Shown in pieces: positions 1 through 12,791 of a stretch of 64,000 nt of DNA; the stretch's first letter is position 1, and the number at the start of each line of letters is the position of its first letter. Below the pieces are notes generated by a model. That model saw only the letters and a list, made by a program, of their open reading frames with translations, ran no database searches and was not told the DNA's origin. This DNA is from Saccharopolyspora elongata. Lineage in GTDB: Bacteria; Actinomycetota; Actinomycetes; Mycobacteriales; Pseudonocardiaceae. The translations under genes were made by a program, and so were the position numbers. The stretch lies in contig NZ_SMKW01000034.1 of NCBI RefSeq assembly GCF_004348985.1, positions 38,336 to 102,335 of the forward strand. The letters run 5' to 3'.

Positions 1-53
1 ATGGACCGATTGACATTGTGGAGTGTGCGCTGCGGGAAGGGCGAGTGTCTGGT

Positions 54-689
54 TCATACGCGCATCTCCAACAGTGGGCGGCCGGTTCCCGTGGTGACGA
101 GCAGGAGCGACACCTGGTCCCGGGGAATCGCGGACGCGCCCGACAACCGGGCTTCGCTGGTCGGAGTCCGCGACCACGTGGCGGCCTGCTCCGCTCGGCC
201 GTCGCGGGCCACCACCCAGGCCACGAAACGTTCGTCCGGCGGCAGGTTCTCCACGTGCAGCGACACCGCCGTCCCCCATGGACGGCTCTCCAGCTTGCCG
301 TGCCCGTGCGATGCCACGCCCGCTGCTGCCACCAGCTCGGACCCCTGCGGTTCCCACGAGACCGCGGCCATGCCGCCGAGGGTTCCCGCGCCGAACAGCA
401 CGACTGCGGCGACGGCCAGCAGCCACCTCCGCTTCCGCGGCGGCGCCGCTCGTTCGGTGCGGGCTTTCTCGATCAGCTTCGCCCACTCCGGCTCGGATGG
501 TTCGATCGGTTCTGGTGGTGGACCGGCGCGGTGCAACAATCCGGGAAGCCCCGCGTAGCCGGACAGTTCTTCCCTGCATTCCGCGCAGTGGCCGAGGTGT
601 TCCTCGAAACGCCGGCGCTCTTCTGGGTCCAGACCACCGAGCACGTAAGCCCCCAGCAGCTTGCGAACTTCCGCGTGCCCCTCGTTCAC
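54..689 (-). CDS. Zinc-binding anti-sigma factor, RskA/RslA-like
   Basis: Predicted single-pass membrane protein of 211 residues that would hold the adjacent ECF sigma factor inactive. The N-terminal cytoplasmic part carries the zinc anti-sigma signature HLGHCAEC (H31, C35, C38). A basic stretch then leads into a hydrophobic segment at about residues 89-110, followed by an extracytoplasmic C-terminal domain of the RskA type. The GTG start at 689 overlaps the TGA stop of the sigma gene by four bases, so the two are translationally coupled. A longer upstream reading frame exists but is a shadow of the sigma gene. Redox control through the Cys/His zinc site is known for this family but is not shown here. 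Confidence 0.88.
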   Translation of the reverse strand: MNEGHAEVRKLLGAYVLGGLDPEERRRFEEHLGHCAECREELSGYAGLPGLLHRAGPPPEPIEPSEPEWAKLIEKARTERAAPPRKRRWLLAVAAVVLFGAGTLGGMAAVSWEPQGSELVAAAGVASHGHGKLESRPWGTAVSLHVENLPPDERFVAWVVARDGRAEQAATWSRTPTSEARLSGASAIPRDQVSLLLVTTGTGRPLLEMRV

Positions 690-1195
690 CGGACCACTCC
701 CATCTCCTCCAAGGCCGTTCGCAGCGATCGCACCGCGTAGTAGGCACGGGACTTCACGGTTCCTTGTGGAATCCCCAGTTGTTCCGCCGCTTCGGCAACG
801 CTGCGCCCCTGGAAGTACAACGCCACCACGACTGCGCGGTGCTGGGCCGACAGCCGCTGGAGCGCTTCGCCGACGAGCCAGCCGTCCAGCAGCCGGTCCA
901 GGTCGTCGGCCACCGGCTGCGATTCGACGACCCCATCGTCGCGGACGAGGCGCGGGCGGCGCTGCTCGGCGCGCCAGTCGTCGATCAGGATGTTGCGCGC
1001 GATCGAGAACAGGTACGACCGGGGGTCGCCGCGGGCGGGATCGATCGAATCGAGGTTCCGCCACGCGCGGAGCAGCGTCTCCTGCACGACGTCCTCGGCC
1101 CGCTGCCGGTCTTCCGTGTACCGCAGGACGAACGCGGTCAGCATGCCCCCGTACTCCTCGTACATCGCACGAAGCAGTCGCTCGTTCGCACTCAT
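686..1195 (-). CDS. ECF sigma factor, SigL-like
   Basis: RNA polymerase sigma factor of the extracytoplasmic-function type, 169 residues from the ATG at 1195. Region 2 includes the stretch AEDVVQETLLRAW. Region 4 has the helix-turn-helix around AEAAEQLGIPQGTVKSR. No extra C-terminal domain is present, as expected for a sigma factor controlled by a partner protein. An upstream in-frame GTG would add 18 residues, but ATG 1195 gives the usual N-terminus. The gene is followed immediately by its anti-sigma factor and is preceded by a promoter (1236-1263) of the same type found before two neighbouring genes, so it is probably autoregulated. The SigL name rests on promoter pattern and gene order. 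Confidence 0.9.
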   Translation of the reverse strand: MSANERLLRAMYEEYGGMLTAFVLRYTEDRQRAEDVVQETLLRAWRNLDSIDPARGDPRSYLFSIARNILIDDWRAEQRRPRLVRDDGVVESQPVADDLDRLLDGWLVGEALQRLSAQHRAVVVALYFQGRSVAEAAEQLGIPQGTVKSRAYYAVRSLRTALEEMGVVR

Positions 1196-1235
1196 CGCAC
1201 TCCGTCCTGCGTCAGCCGCATTCTCCGCGCCCGGG

Positions 1236-1263
1236 TGTACGTCGCGCACACCCGGCCGGTTCA
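1236..1263 (-). promoter_or_regulatory. ECF-type promoter of the sigma/anti-sigma operon
   Basis: On the minus strand TGAACC (-35, 1263-1258) is separated by exactly 16 bases from CGTACA (-10, 1241-1236). This matches the TGAACC-N16-CGT pattern reported for mycobacterial SigL. It lies about 40 bases upstream of the sigma start and supports autoregulation. Confidence 0.68.
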
Positions 1264-1287
1264 GTGATCCCGGCTACGTTCTTGCGC

Positions 1288-1315
1288 TGAACCGCCGCGC
1301 GACCGCAGACGTACG
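1288..1315 (+). promoter_or_regulatory. ECF-type promoter of the lipoprotein gene
   Basis: TGAACC at 1288-1293 is followed by a 16-base spacer and CGTACG at 1310-1315. It is the mirror-image counterpart of the promoter at 1236-1263. Expected transcription starts near 1322, leaving a short leader with a GGAAGG ribosome site before the ATG at 1349. Confidence 0.68.
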
Positions 1316-1348
1316 GGGAGTCAAGGCAAACGAACGGAAGGGAATACC

Positions 1349-1828
1349 ATGCCAATGCGCGGAATCGCGGTCCTGGCCACCGGTGCCTGCATGATCACCA
1401 TCGCGGCGTGCGGGACGAGCGAGCAGCCCGGCTCCCAGCCGCAGCCGGCCGCCACGCCTGCACCCGCTCCTACCGTGGTCGGCACCCGCACCGCACCCAC
1501 CGGCGACTACCTGGTCGACGCATCGGGCCGGACTCTCTACCTCTTCACCAAGGACGAACCCAACACCTCTCGGTGCGTGGGCCCGTGCGCAGCGAATTGG
1601 CCGCCGCTGAGCGGAACTCCGCAGGCCGGCCCTGGAGTGGACCTGGCGAAGCTCGGAACCGTGAACCGCCCCGACGGCAGCCGGCAAATCACCTTCGCCG
1701 GAAAGCCGCTCTACTACTTCGCAGAGGACATGGCCGCCGGAGACGTCAAGGGGCAGGACAAGATGCACGCTTGGTATCTCGTCAGCCCCAACGGCGAAGC
1801 GATCAAAACCGCCGCGCCGACCGGCTGA
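1349..1828 (+). CDS. Secreted lipoprotein with COG4315-type repeats
   Basis: Lipoprotein of 159 residues, anchored to the outer face of the membrane. A short signal peptide ends in the lipobox IAAC, with the lipidated cysteine at residue 21, followed by a Pro/Ala-rich linker. The mature part has two copies of the Yx(F/W/Y)xxD-type module: YLVDASGRTLYLFTKD at about residues 51-66, and a second copy around PLYYFAEDMAAGDVKGQD. The pattern CVGPCAANWPPL is typical of the family (Pfam Lipoprotein_15). Biochemical function is unknown. A GGAAGG ribosome site precedes the ATG, and a SigL-type promoter shared with the divergent sigma operon makes it a probable target of that sigma factor. Confidence 0.9.
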   Translation: MPMRGIAVLATGACMITIAACGTSEQPGSQPQPAATPAPAPTVVGTRTAPTGDYLVDASGRTLYLFTKDEPNTSRCVGPCAANWPPLSGTPQAGPGVDLAKLGTVNRPDGSRQITFAGKPLYYFAEDMAAGDVKGQDKMHAWYLVSPNGEAIKTAAPTG

Positions 1829-1836
1829 ACCGCGAT

Positions 1837-1876
1837 GGGCCGTTCTCGGACAGCCGGCTCTGCCCGAGAACGGCCC
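1837..1876 (+). terminator. Hairpin terminator after the lipoprotein gene
   Basis: Perfect 13-bp stem: GGGCCGTTCTCGG at 1837-1849 pairs with CCGAGAACGGCCC at 1864-1876 across a 14-base loop. It starts nine bases after the stop codon and is followed by the pyrimidine-rich GTTCCTTC. Confidence 0.8.
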
Positions 1877-1981
1877 GTTCCTTCGCATCAGTGCAGCACA
1901 CCGCAGTCGAATCAACGGACGTGACAGGGACGCATGCCCACAGCGCACAACGCTGATGTGATCGACGCCACTTCGATCGGT

Positions 1982-2009
1982 TGAACAACGCGGCTGCGAC
2001 CCACGTATT
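1982..2009 (+). promoter_or_regulatory. ECF-type promoter of the peroxidase operon
   Basis: TGAACA at 1982-1987, a 16-base spacer, then CGTATT at 2004-2009. This is the third occurrence of the TGAACM-N16-CGTA pattern within 800 bases. It lies just upstream of the AAGGAGGAG ribosome site and the ATG at 2042. Confidence 0.58.
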
Positions 2010-2041
2010 CCTCCCGGAGTTTCCGTGTTCAAGGAGGAGAC

Positions 2042-3142
2042 ATGAACGATGACGTGGAGGGCTCCCGCCTGCCTCGTCGCTCGGTGGTCAACCGTCGATC
2101 CGCACTCCTGGGACTGACCGGGGTGGCCGCTGCGAGCGCAACGAGCGCCGGCGCTTTTCTCTATTCCGGCGGGTGGTTGAGCACCGACGAGTTGACACCG
2201 AAGCGAATCGCGGACGGGTTCGAGCAGGTGTACGGCAAGCACGACGGGTTCAGACGCAACCATGCCAAGGGCGTGAGCGTCTCCGGATTCTTCGACAGCA
2301 ACGGTTCGGGAGCCGCGGTCTCAAGAGCGGCGGTGTTCCAAGGTGGTCGAATCCCGGTGACAGGACGTTTCTCACTGTCCGGAGGGATGCCCCATGCCAC
2401 CGATGCCCACGGCACGATTCGCGGACTCGGACTGCTCTTCCACGTGCCGAACGGCGAGCAATGGCGCACCGCGCTGATCAACATCCCGGTCTTTCCGGAT
2501 AGATCCGTGCAAGGGTTCTACGAACGACTCCTCGCGTCGAAGCCACTTCCCGGTACGGGCAAACCGGACCCGCAGAAGATGTCCGGCTTCCTCGCCCAGC
2601 ACCCCGAAACCGCCAAGGCGATGGAGATCATCAAGGCGAACCCGCCGACGTCCGGCTTCGACAACAGCACCTTCAACAGCCTGAACACGTTCCTGGCGAC
2701 CAACGCGGCGGACGTGACGACTGCGATTCGCTGGTCGCTGGTGCCTACTCACTTCGCAGCGCCGATGCAAGCGGCTGCTCCTGCGGGGAAGGACTACTTG
2801 TTCGATGAACTGGTCGGCAAGGTAGCGGAAAGCCCGTTGCAGTGGCGTTTGATCCTGACCGTCGGCCAACCGAACGATCCCACGGACGATCCGACCATCC
2901 CGTGGACAGGCGACCACCAGAGGATCGACGCGGGCATGCTCACGATCGACTCCGTGCAGACCGAGGCGAGCAGCAATGTCCGGGATACCAACTTCGACCC
3001 TCTCGTACTGCCCGACGGGCTGGCGGCCTCCGATGATCCATTGCTCAGCGCCCGCTCGGCCGTTTACGCCCAGTCGTTCACGCGGCGAGCCGGCGAACCC
3101 AAGCACCCCGGTGCGATCGACGTGGCGAAGGAGCCCCGGTGA
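2042..3142 (+). CDS. Catalase-family peroxidase, Tat-exported
   Basis: Heme peroxidase of the small catalase-related (SrpA-like) family, 366 residues against about 480 or more for a monofunctional catalase. The N-terminus has twin arginines in NRRSALLGLTG (R18/R19) and a hydrophobic stretch, indicating export by the Tat pathway. FRRNHAKG carries the distal heme histidine (H74). An AAGGAGGAG ribosome site precedes the ATG. The next gene is a b-type cytochrome overlapping it by four bases. That fits an exported peroxidase fed with electrons from the membrane quinol pool. This electron route is known for related cytochrome b561 partners in other bacteria and is inference here. The upstream promoter ties the pair to the local ECF sigma factor. 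Confidence 0.88.
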   Translation: MNDDVEGSRLPRRSVVNRRSALLGLTGVAAASATSAGAFLYSGGWLSTDELTPKRIADGFEQVYGKHDGFRRNHAKGVSVSGFFDSNGSGAAVSRAAVFQGGRIPVTGRFSLSGGMPHATDAHGTIRGLGLLFHVPNGEQWRTALINIPVFPDRSVQGFYERLLASKPLPGTGKPDPQKMSGFLAQHPETAKAMEIIKANPPTSGFDNSTFNSLNTFLATNAADVTTAIRWSLVPTHFAAPMQAAAPAGKDYLFDELVGKVAESPLQWRLILTVGQPNDPTDDPTIPWTGDHQRIDAGMLTIDSVQTEASSNVRDTNFDPLVLPDGLAASDDPLLSARSAVYAQSFTRRAGEPKHPGAIDVAKEPR

Positions 3143-3729
3143 GCAGGAATCTCCAGAACCAGCGTTTCACCGTTCTCTCCCGCCTGCTGCACTGGACGAT
3201 GGCCGTCATGGTGATCACGATGCTGTTCATCGGAGTCGCCATGGTGGTCTCCCCCACCGCCTACGACGCGTTGCGGTCCGTCCACCGTCCGTTGGGGGTC
3301 GCCGTCCTCGTTCTTGCTGTGGTCCGCGTTGTCAACCGGTTCCTGCACCGGCCTCCACCACATCCACCGACGATGTCGCGGCCTGAGCGCGTTGTGGCAA
3401 TCGGGTCGGAGCTGCTTCTTTATGGCCTGCTGCTCGTACAACCACTCGTCGGCTGGGCAATGACGTCAGCAGCCGGGACTCCTGTCGCGCTGTTCGGAAG
3501 CCTGCGCCTCCCGCGCATCCTACCGGCCGACCCCACCCTGTACTCCGCGCTCCACCAAACACACACGGTCCTGGCTTACCTGCTCTTCGTCACCTTCTTG
3601 GCGCACATGTCGGCGGTGCTGTTCCACAGTCTCGTCCTACGCGACGGGCTACTCGACCGCATGGCGTTCTGGCCTGCCGAACGCAGGAAGGAGCAGTCAC
3701 CGTCCGACGTCAACGCGGACGGCACATAG
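3139..3729 (+). CDS. Cytochrome b561-family membrane protein
   Basis: Di-heme b-type cytochrome of 196 residues with four predicted transmembrane helices (about residues 14-36, 47-67, 84-105 and 136-160). The histidines expected to hold heme lie in LLHWTMAVM near the N-terminus, in HRPLG, and in ALHQTHT plus LAHMSAVLFH near the C-terminus. Its GTG start overlaps the peroxidase stop by four bases, so the two proteins are likely made together. The likely role is to pass electrons from quinol to the exported peroxidase. Confidence 0.87.
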   Translation: MSRNLQNQRFTVLSRLLHWTMAVMVITMLFIGVAMVVSPTAYDALRSVHRPLGVAVLVLAVVRVVNRFLHRPPPHPPTMSRPERVVAIGSELLLYGLLLVQPLVGWAMTSAAGTPVALFGSLRLPRILPADPTLYSALHQTHTVLAYLLFVTFLAHMSAVLFHSLVLRDGLLDRMAFWPAERRKEQSPSDVNADGT

Positions 3730-4161
3730 GCCGGTACATAGGCGGATGATGACCTCGATGCGCCGCATCGCTCCCGCGGCGCTTCTGCCCAGAGCGTGAA
3801 GTCGCCTACCTCGACTGACCAATGGATGTCGGCGCGGGGCCGGATGACCTGATGATCAGTCGCAGACGCCACGGCCGGCATGTGCACTGCCGCCGAGTGC
3901 CGAGTCGGTGATCGGCCGACCTCGGGCCGTCCTATATCGTCCCCACCACGCTCACGTCCGCTCGATGAGGTGTGGATCACCGAAATTGATGCGTCGAGAC
4001 AGTCGGGAGGGGCGCCGGCCGGGTCGATTTGGCGATGCCAAACGATTTTCGGGGCGCACCACGCCAGGGTTTCGACATATCCATACCCGCCGGTAATCAG
4101 GATGGTGTGCTTAGCGGGGTGTTGCCGCCCCCAGGAGAGATAGCTGCAGGAGGTCTGCTCG
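3730..4161. other. Intergenic region before the acyl-CoA carboxylase
   Basis: No convincing gene. Short open frames on both strands have arginine- and cysteine-rich, shadow-like composition. The right half is somewhat richer in A and T and contains the palindrome annotated at 4028-4042. A good ribosome site, GCAGGAGG, sits just before the GTG start of the carboxylase. Confidence 0.5.
4028..4042. promoter_or_regulatory. Candidate operator upstream of the acyl-CoA carboxylase
   Basis: Perfect inverted repeat TTTGGC-GAT-GCCAAA, about 120 bases before the carboxylase start, in an otherwise gene-free stretch. It could bind a dimeric repressor of fatty-acid genes. No regulator is encoded next to it, so assignment is open. 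Confidence 0.4.
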
Positions 4162-9660
<5,499 letters not shown>

Positions 9661-9681
9661 CCGGTTCCGGGATATGGGACA

Positions 9682-9719
9682 GGCCCGTTGATCAGCGCGA
9701 ACGCGTAGATCAGCGGGCC
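9682..9719. terminator. Bidirectional hairpin terminator
   Basis: GGCCCGTTGATC at 9682-9693 pairs with GATCAGCGGGCC at 9708-9719, a 12-bp stem with one T-G wobble and a 14-base loop, followed by TTCTC. It sits between the 3' ends of the carboxylase gene and a minus-strand gene, and can serve both. Confidence 0.8.
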
Positions 9720-9722
9720 TTC

Positions 9723-10090
9723 TCAGGTCTGGCGCAAGGTGCGAAGTCGGTGCACGACTCCGGTATCGATCTCCATCTCGACGTGGTCAAGGCCAACGGG
9801 GCGACCGGCCGGTCGCTGGTCACGAGCCGGCACCATGCCCGCCTCCGCAGCGGTATCGGCGGCGTGCACCAAGTAGTTTGCGCGCGTCGACATCGCACCG
9901 CGGCGAGCAACCGCACGGCACGGTCGATCGAGGCATGCTGCTGGCCCGACGTCAACACCCGTACGGCCGGCGCACCGGCCAGAACCCGCCGCTCCACATC
10001 CCAATCGCGATCTGCCAACAGCTTGTGGCGTGCGGCGGAGCCAGCCAGGCGGCCGAAATCGTGCGCCAGGGCTTTGAAGACATCGAACAT
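9723..10090 (-). pseudogene. Unrecognised small gene, apparently frameshifted
   Basis: The ATG at 10090 has a good GGGGAG ribosome site and begins MFDVFKALAHDFGRL. This frame looks protein-like for about 65 residues and then becomes rich in Trp, Cys and Arg. From about 9897 a different minus frame takes over with natural composition (STRANYLVHAADTAAEAG) and ends at a TGA at 9723, just before a strong hairpin terminator. Joined across one frameshift near 9897 the product would be about 120 residues. I do not recognise the family. The frameshift could be real or a sequencing error. Confidence 0.42.
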
Positions 10091-10131
10091 GGGATGCTCC
10101 CCGCGAGACAGCTCGACGGACCACCGCAGAA

Positions 10132-11624
10132 TCACGCCGAAAGCGCCTTCCAGTCCAGGGCGCGTTTCTGGATCTTGCCGGTGGCGCCTTTGGGCAGGGC
10201 GTCGACGAATCGGATCAGGTGCGGCACCTTGTACGCGGACAGCTGCTCCTTCGCCCAGGCGCGGAGCTCCTCGGGGGCGATCTCCGCACCGGGACGTGCG
10301 GTGATGACGGCAGCGACCTCCTCGCCGTACCTCTCGTCGGGCACGCCGATGACGGCCACCTCGACGATGTCCGGGTGCTGGTAGAGCACCTCCTCGACCT
10401 CGCGCGGGTAGACGTTGTAGCCACCGCGGATGATGAGGTCCTTGACGCGGTCGACGATGTGGAGGTAGCCGTCCCCGTCAAGCCGGCCGAGATCACCGGT
10501 CTTCAACCACCCGTCCGCGAGATCGGCGGCCGTCTCCTCGGGGCGGTTCCAGTACCCCTTCATCACACTCGGCCCGCGGAGGTACACCTCCCCCACCTCA
10601 CCTGCCGGGAGCACGTCACCATCCGGGCCGCGGACCTCCACCGCGGTGCCGGGGAGCGGTAGTCCCACCGACCCGACCCGCTGCTCGTGGTCCGGAGAGT
10701 GGTACGTCGCGGCGGCGGTGGACTCGGTAAGTCCGTAACCCTCGAGGATGGTGCAGCCGAACCGCTCCGAGAACGCACTGATGACCTCGCCGGGGAGGGA
10801 TGCGCCACCAGAGGAGGCGAGTCTCAGGTCGGCGAAATCATCGGGGCCGAAGTCGCCGGCGGCGTGCAGCATGGCGTTCCACATCGTCGGCACACCAGCG
10901 ACCAAGGTGAGCCGGTCGCGCCGGATCATCCCGAGCATGGCCGTCGGGTCGAAGGGCGAGAGCAGGGAGATCGAGCAACCGGCCGCCAGCGCCAAGTTGA
11001 GGCAGACCGCTTGGCCGAAGACGTGGAACAGCGGGAGGCCGGTCCCGCAGCGGTCCGCCGCCGTGAGGTGCAGCTGTTCGACGAGAGTCCGCGCCGTGTC
11101 GAGGAGATTGGCCACGGTGAGCTCGACACCTTTGGGGCGGCCGGTGGTTCCGGAGGTGTACAGCAGGACCGCCGTGCACTGGCGGTCCTGCTGTACACCG
11201 GAGTGTGCACGGGCTCTCCCTCCTCCGCCGCAGCTCCCGGCCCGAGCACCCGCAGGTGCAGGGCGCGCTCGTCGGCCACGCGCTGCGCGGGCTCCCGCGC
11301 CTCGTGCCAGGCGACCAGGAGACAGGCGCCGGAGTCCTCGACGACGTAGTCGATCTCGGGCGTGGTGGCCATGGTGTTCATCGTGATGACCACAGCTCCG
11401 ATCAGGTGGGCGCCGAGGTAGGCGACCGCGAACTCGGGGACGGTGGGCGCCACCAGCAGCACCCGGTCTCCCGTCCGCACGCCGCGCGCCCGCAACTCCC
11501 CACCGAAGGCAGCGGAAGCGCCGCGCAGCCGCGCATAGCTCCACACGTCTGCGCCTGCCCTGACCGCTACCGCGTCCGACGTAGCGGCGGCGTGCTCCCA
11601 CAATGGTCCAGTGACGCTGGGCAT
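10132..11624 (-). pseudogene. Long-chain acyl-CoA synthetase, frameshifted
   Basis: AMP-forming acyl-CoA ligase, about 497 codons, that would activate a carboxylic acid for the acyl-CoA dehydrogenases encoded upstream of it on the same strand. The N-terminal third reads from ATG 11624 (MPSVTGPLWEHAA). The rest, including the ATP-binding YTSGTTGRPKG, the adenylation motif GYGLTES, the hinge region around RGGYNVYPREVEE and the C-terminal catalytic lysine in TGKIQKR, reads in another frame. The switch lies at about 11155-11205, exactly at a 19-bp inverted repeat. As read, no full-length product is made. A sequencing or assembly fault at the repeat would equally explain it. All motifs after the break are intact, which argues for a recent event or artefact. 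Confidence 0.8.
11155..11199. repeat. Perfect 19-bp inverted repeat at a frameshift
   Basis: GGTGTACAGCAGGACCGCC (11155-11173) and its exact reverse complement (11181-11199) are separated by seven bases. One arm encodes the conserved AVLLYT segment of the synthetase. The other arm has no counterpart in the protein family and coincides with loss of reading frame. This looks like a templated (quasi-palindrome) insertion or a fold-back artefact. Confidence 0.8.
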
Positions 11625-11693
11625 GTCCCTCCAAGCATCAGGCGATCGCAGCGATCGTCAGGTCGGTATGGCTTCAGCGAAGGGCCGTCGTGC

Positions 11694-12791
11694 TCACGAC
11701 GGCAGGTCGACCAGCCCGGCGAGCACCCCGCGGTGGTGAGCTGGAAGACCCCGGCCGATCTGGTCCGCCTTCGCCCGCTTGAGGTAGAGGTGCACCGGGT
11801 GTTCCCAGGTCATACCGATGCCGCCGTGCAGCTGCACCGCCTCCTCGGCAGCGTGGACCGCCGCATCGCTGCAGTACGACGACGCCACTTCGGCCGCGAT
11901 CGCCGCGTCGTCCGCACCCGCGGCCAAAGTGCCGGCTGCGTACCAGGCCGCGGCCGAAGCGGACTCCACCTCGACGAAGAGGTCCGCGAGCCGGTGCTTC
12001 AACGCCTGAAATCCACCGACCGGTCGGCCGAACTGGCGCCGGATCTTGAGGTACTCCACCGTCGTCTCGAAGCACCAAGCCGCCACACCCGCCTGCTCGG
12101 ACGGCAACAGCGCCGCGCTCGTCGCCAGCGCCCGGCGGACTGCATCGGCGCCTGCGTCTGCTCCCACGACCAGCTCACCGGCGGCTCGGTCGAGCACCAC
12201 GTCGGCAAGCGGCCGCGTCATGTCGAGGGACACCAACGGCGTCACGGTGGCCGCACTCGCCGGCACGGCGTGCACCTCGCCCGCAGCCGTTTCCACCGCC
12301 GCTAGCAGGACATCGGCGTCGAGCACCCCCGCGACGCTGGTGACGCGTCCCGTCAGGCGTCCCGCCGCGTCCGCTCCGACCGGCGGAAGCGGTGAGTCCG
12401 CAGCCGCGGAGAAGGGCACCAACAGCGCGGCTGTGCGGTCACCGGAGGCCAGTTCCTGCACCAGCGCGGAGCCGCCGGCCAGCAGCACGGTAGTTGCCTC
12501 GACGGCACTGGAGAGGAACGGCAGCGGCGCGACGAACCTGCCCAGTTCCTGCAACACGACGGCGACCTCGCGGGCGGACGCGCCCGCACCGCCGCGGTTT
12601 TCGGGCACGAGCAGGCCGGCCAGCCCGAGATCGGACGCGACGACCTTCCACAGGGCCTGCGTCAACGCGTGGTCGCCCTCGTAGGCGCGCATCACGGAGG
12701 CCGGCTCGCAGTGGTCCGCGAGCAAGTCGCGCAGCGTGCTCCGCAGGGACACCTCGACGTCGGTTTCGAGGAGGTTGATGTCGTCGCTCAT
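11694..12791 (-). CDS. Acyl-CoA dehydrogenase, smaller partner subunit
   Basis: Flavoprotein-family protein of 365 residues. It has the acyl-CoA dehydrogenase fold, with the C-terminal helical bundle recognisable in FGRPVGGFQALKHRLADLFVE and LHGGIGMTWEHPVHLYLKR. The middle beta domain is divergent and lacks the usual flavin-binding signature seen in its neighbour. It overlaps the next upstream dehydrogenase (12788) by four bases. In actinobacterial steroid and long-chain degradation such pairs form alpha2-beta2 complexes in which each active site needs both chains. That arrangement is inferred here from gene pairing and divergence, not shown. Confidence 0.87.
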   Translation of the reverse strand: MSDDINLLETDVEVSLRSTLRDLLADHCEPASVMRAYEGDHALTQALWKVVASDLGLAGLLVPENRGGAGASAREVAVVLQELGRFVAPLPFLSSAVEATTVLLAGGSALVQELASGDRTAALLVPFSAAADSPLPPVGADAAGRLTGRVTSVAGVLDADVLLAAVETAAGEVHAVPASAATVTPLVSLDMTRPLADVVLDRAAGELVVGADAGADAVRRALATSAALLPSEQAGVAAWCFETTVEYLKIRRQFGRPVGGFQALKHRLADLFVEVESASAAAWYAAGTLAAGADDAAIAAEVASSYCSDAAVHAAEEAVQLHGGIGMTWEHPVHLYLKRAKADQIGRGLPAHHRGVLAGLVDLPS

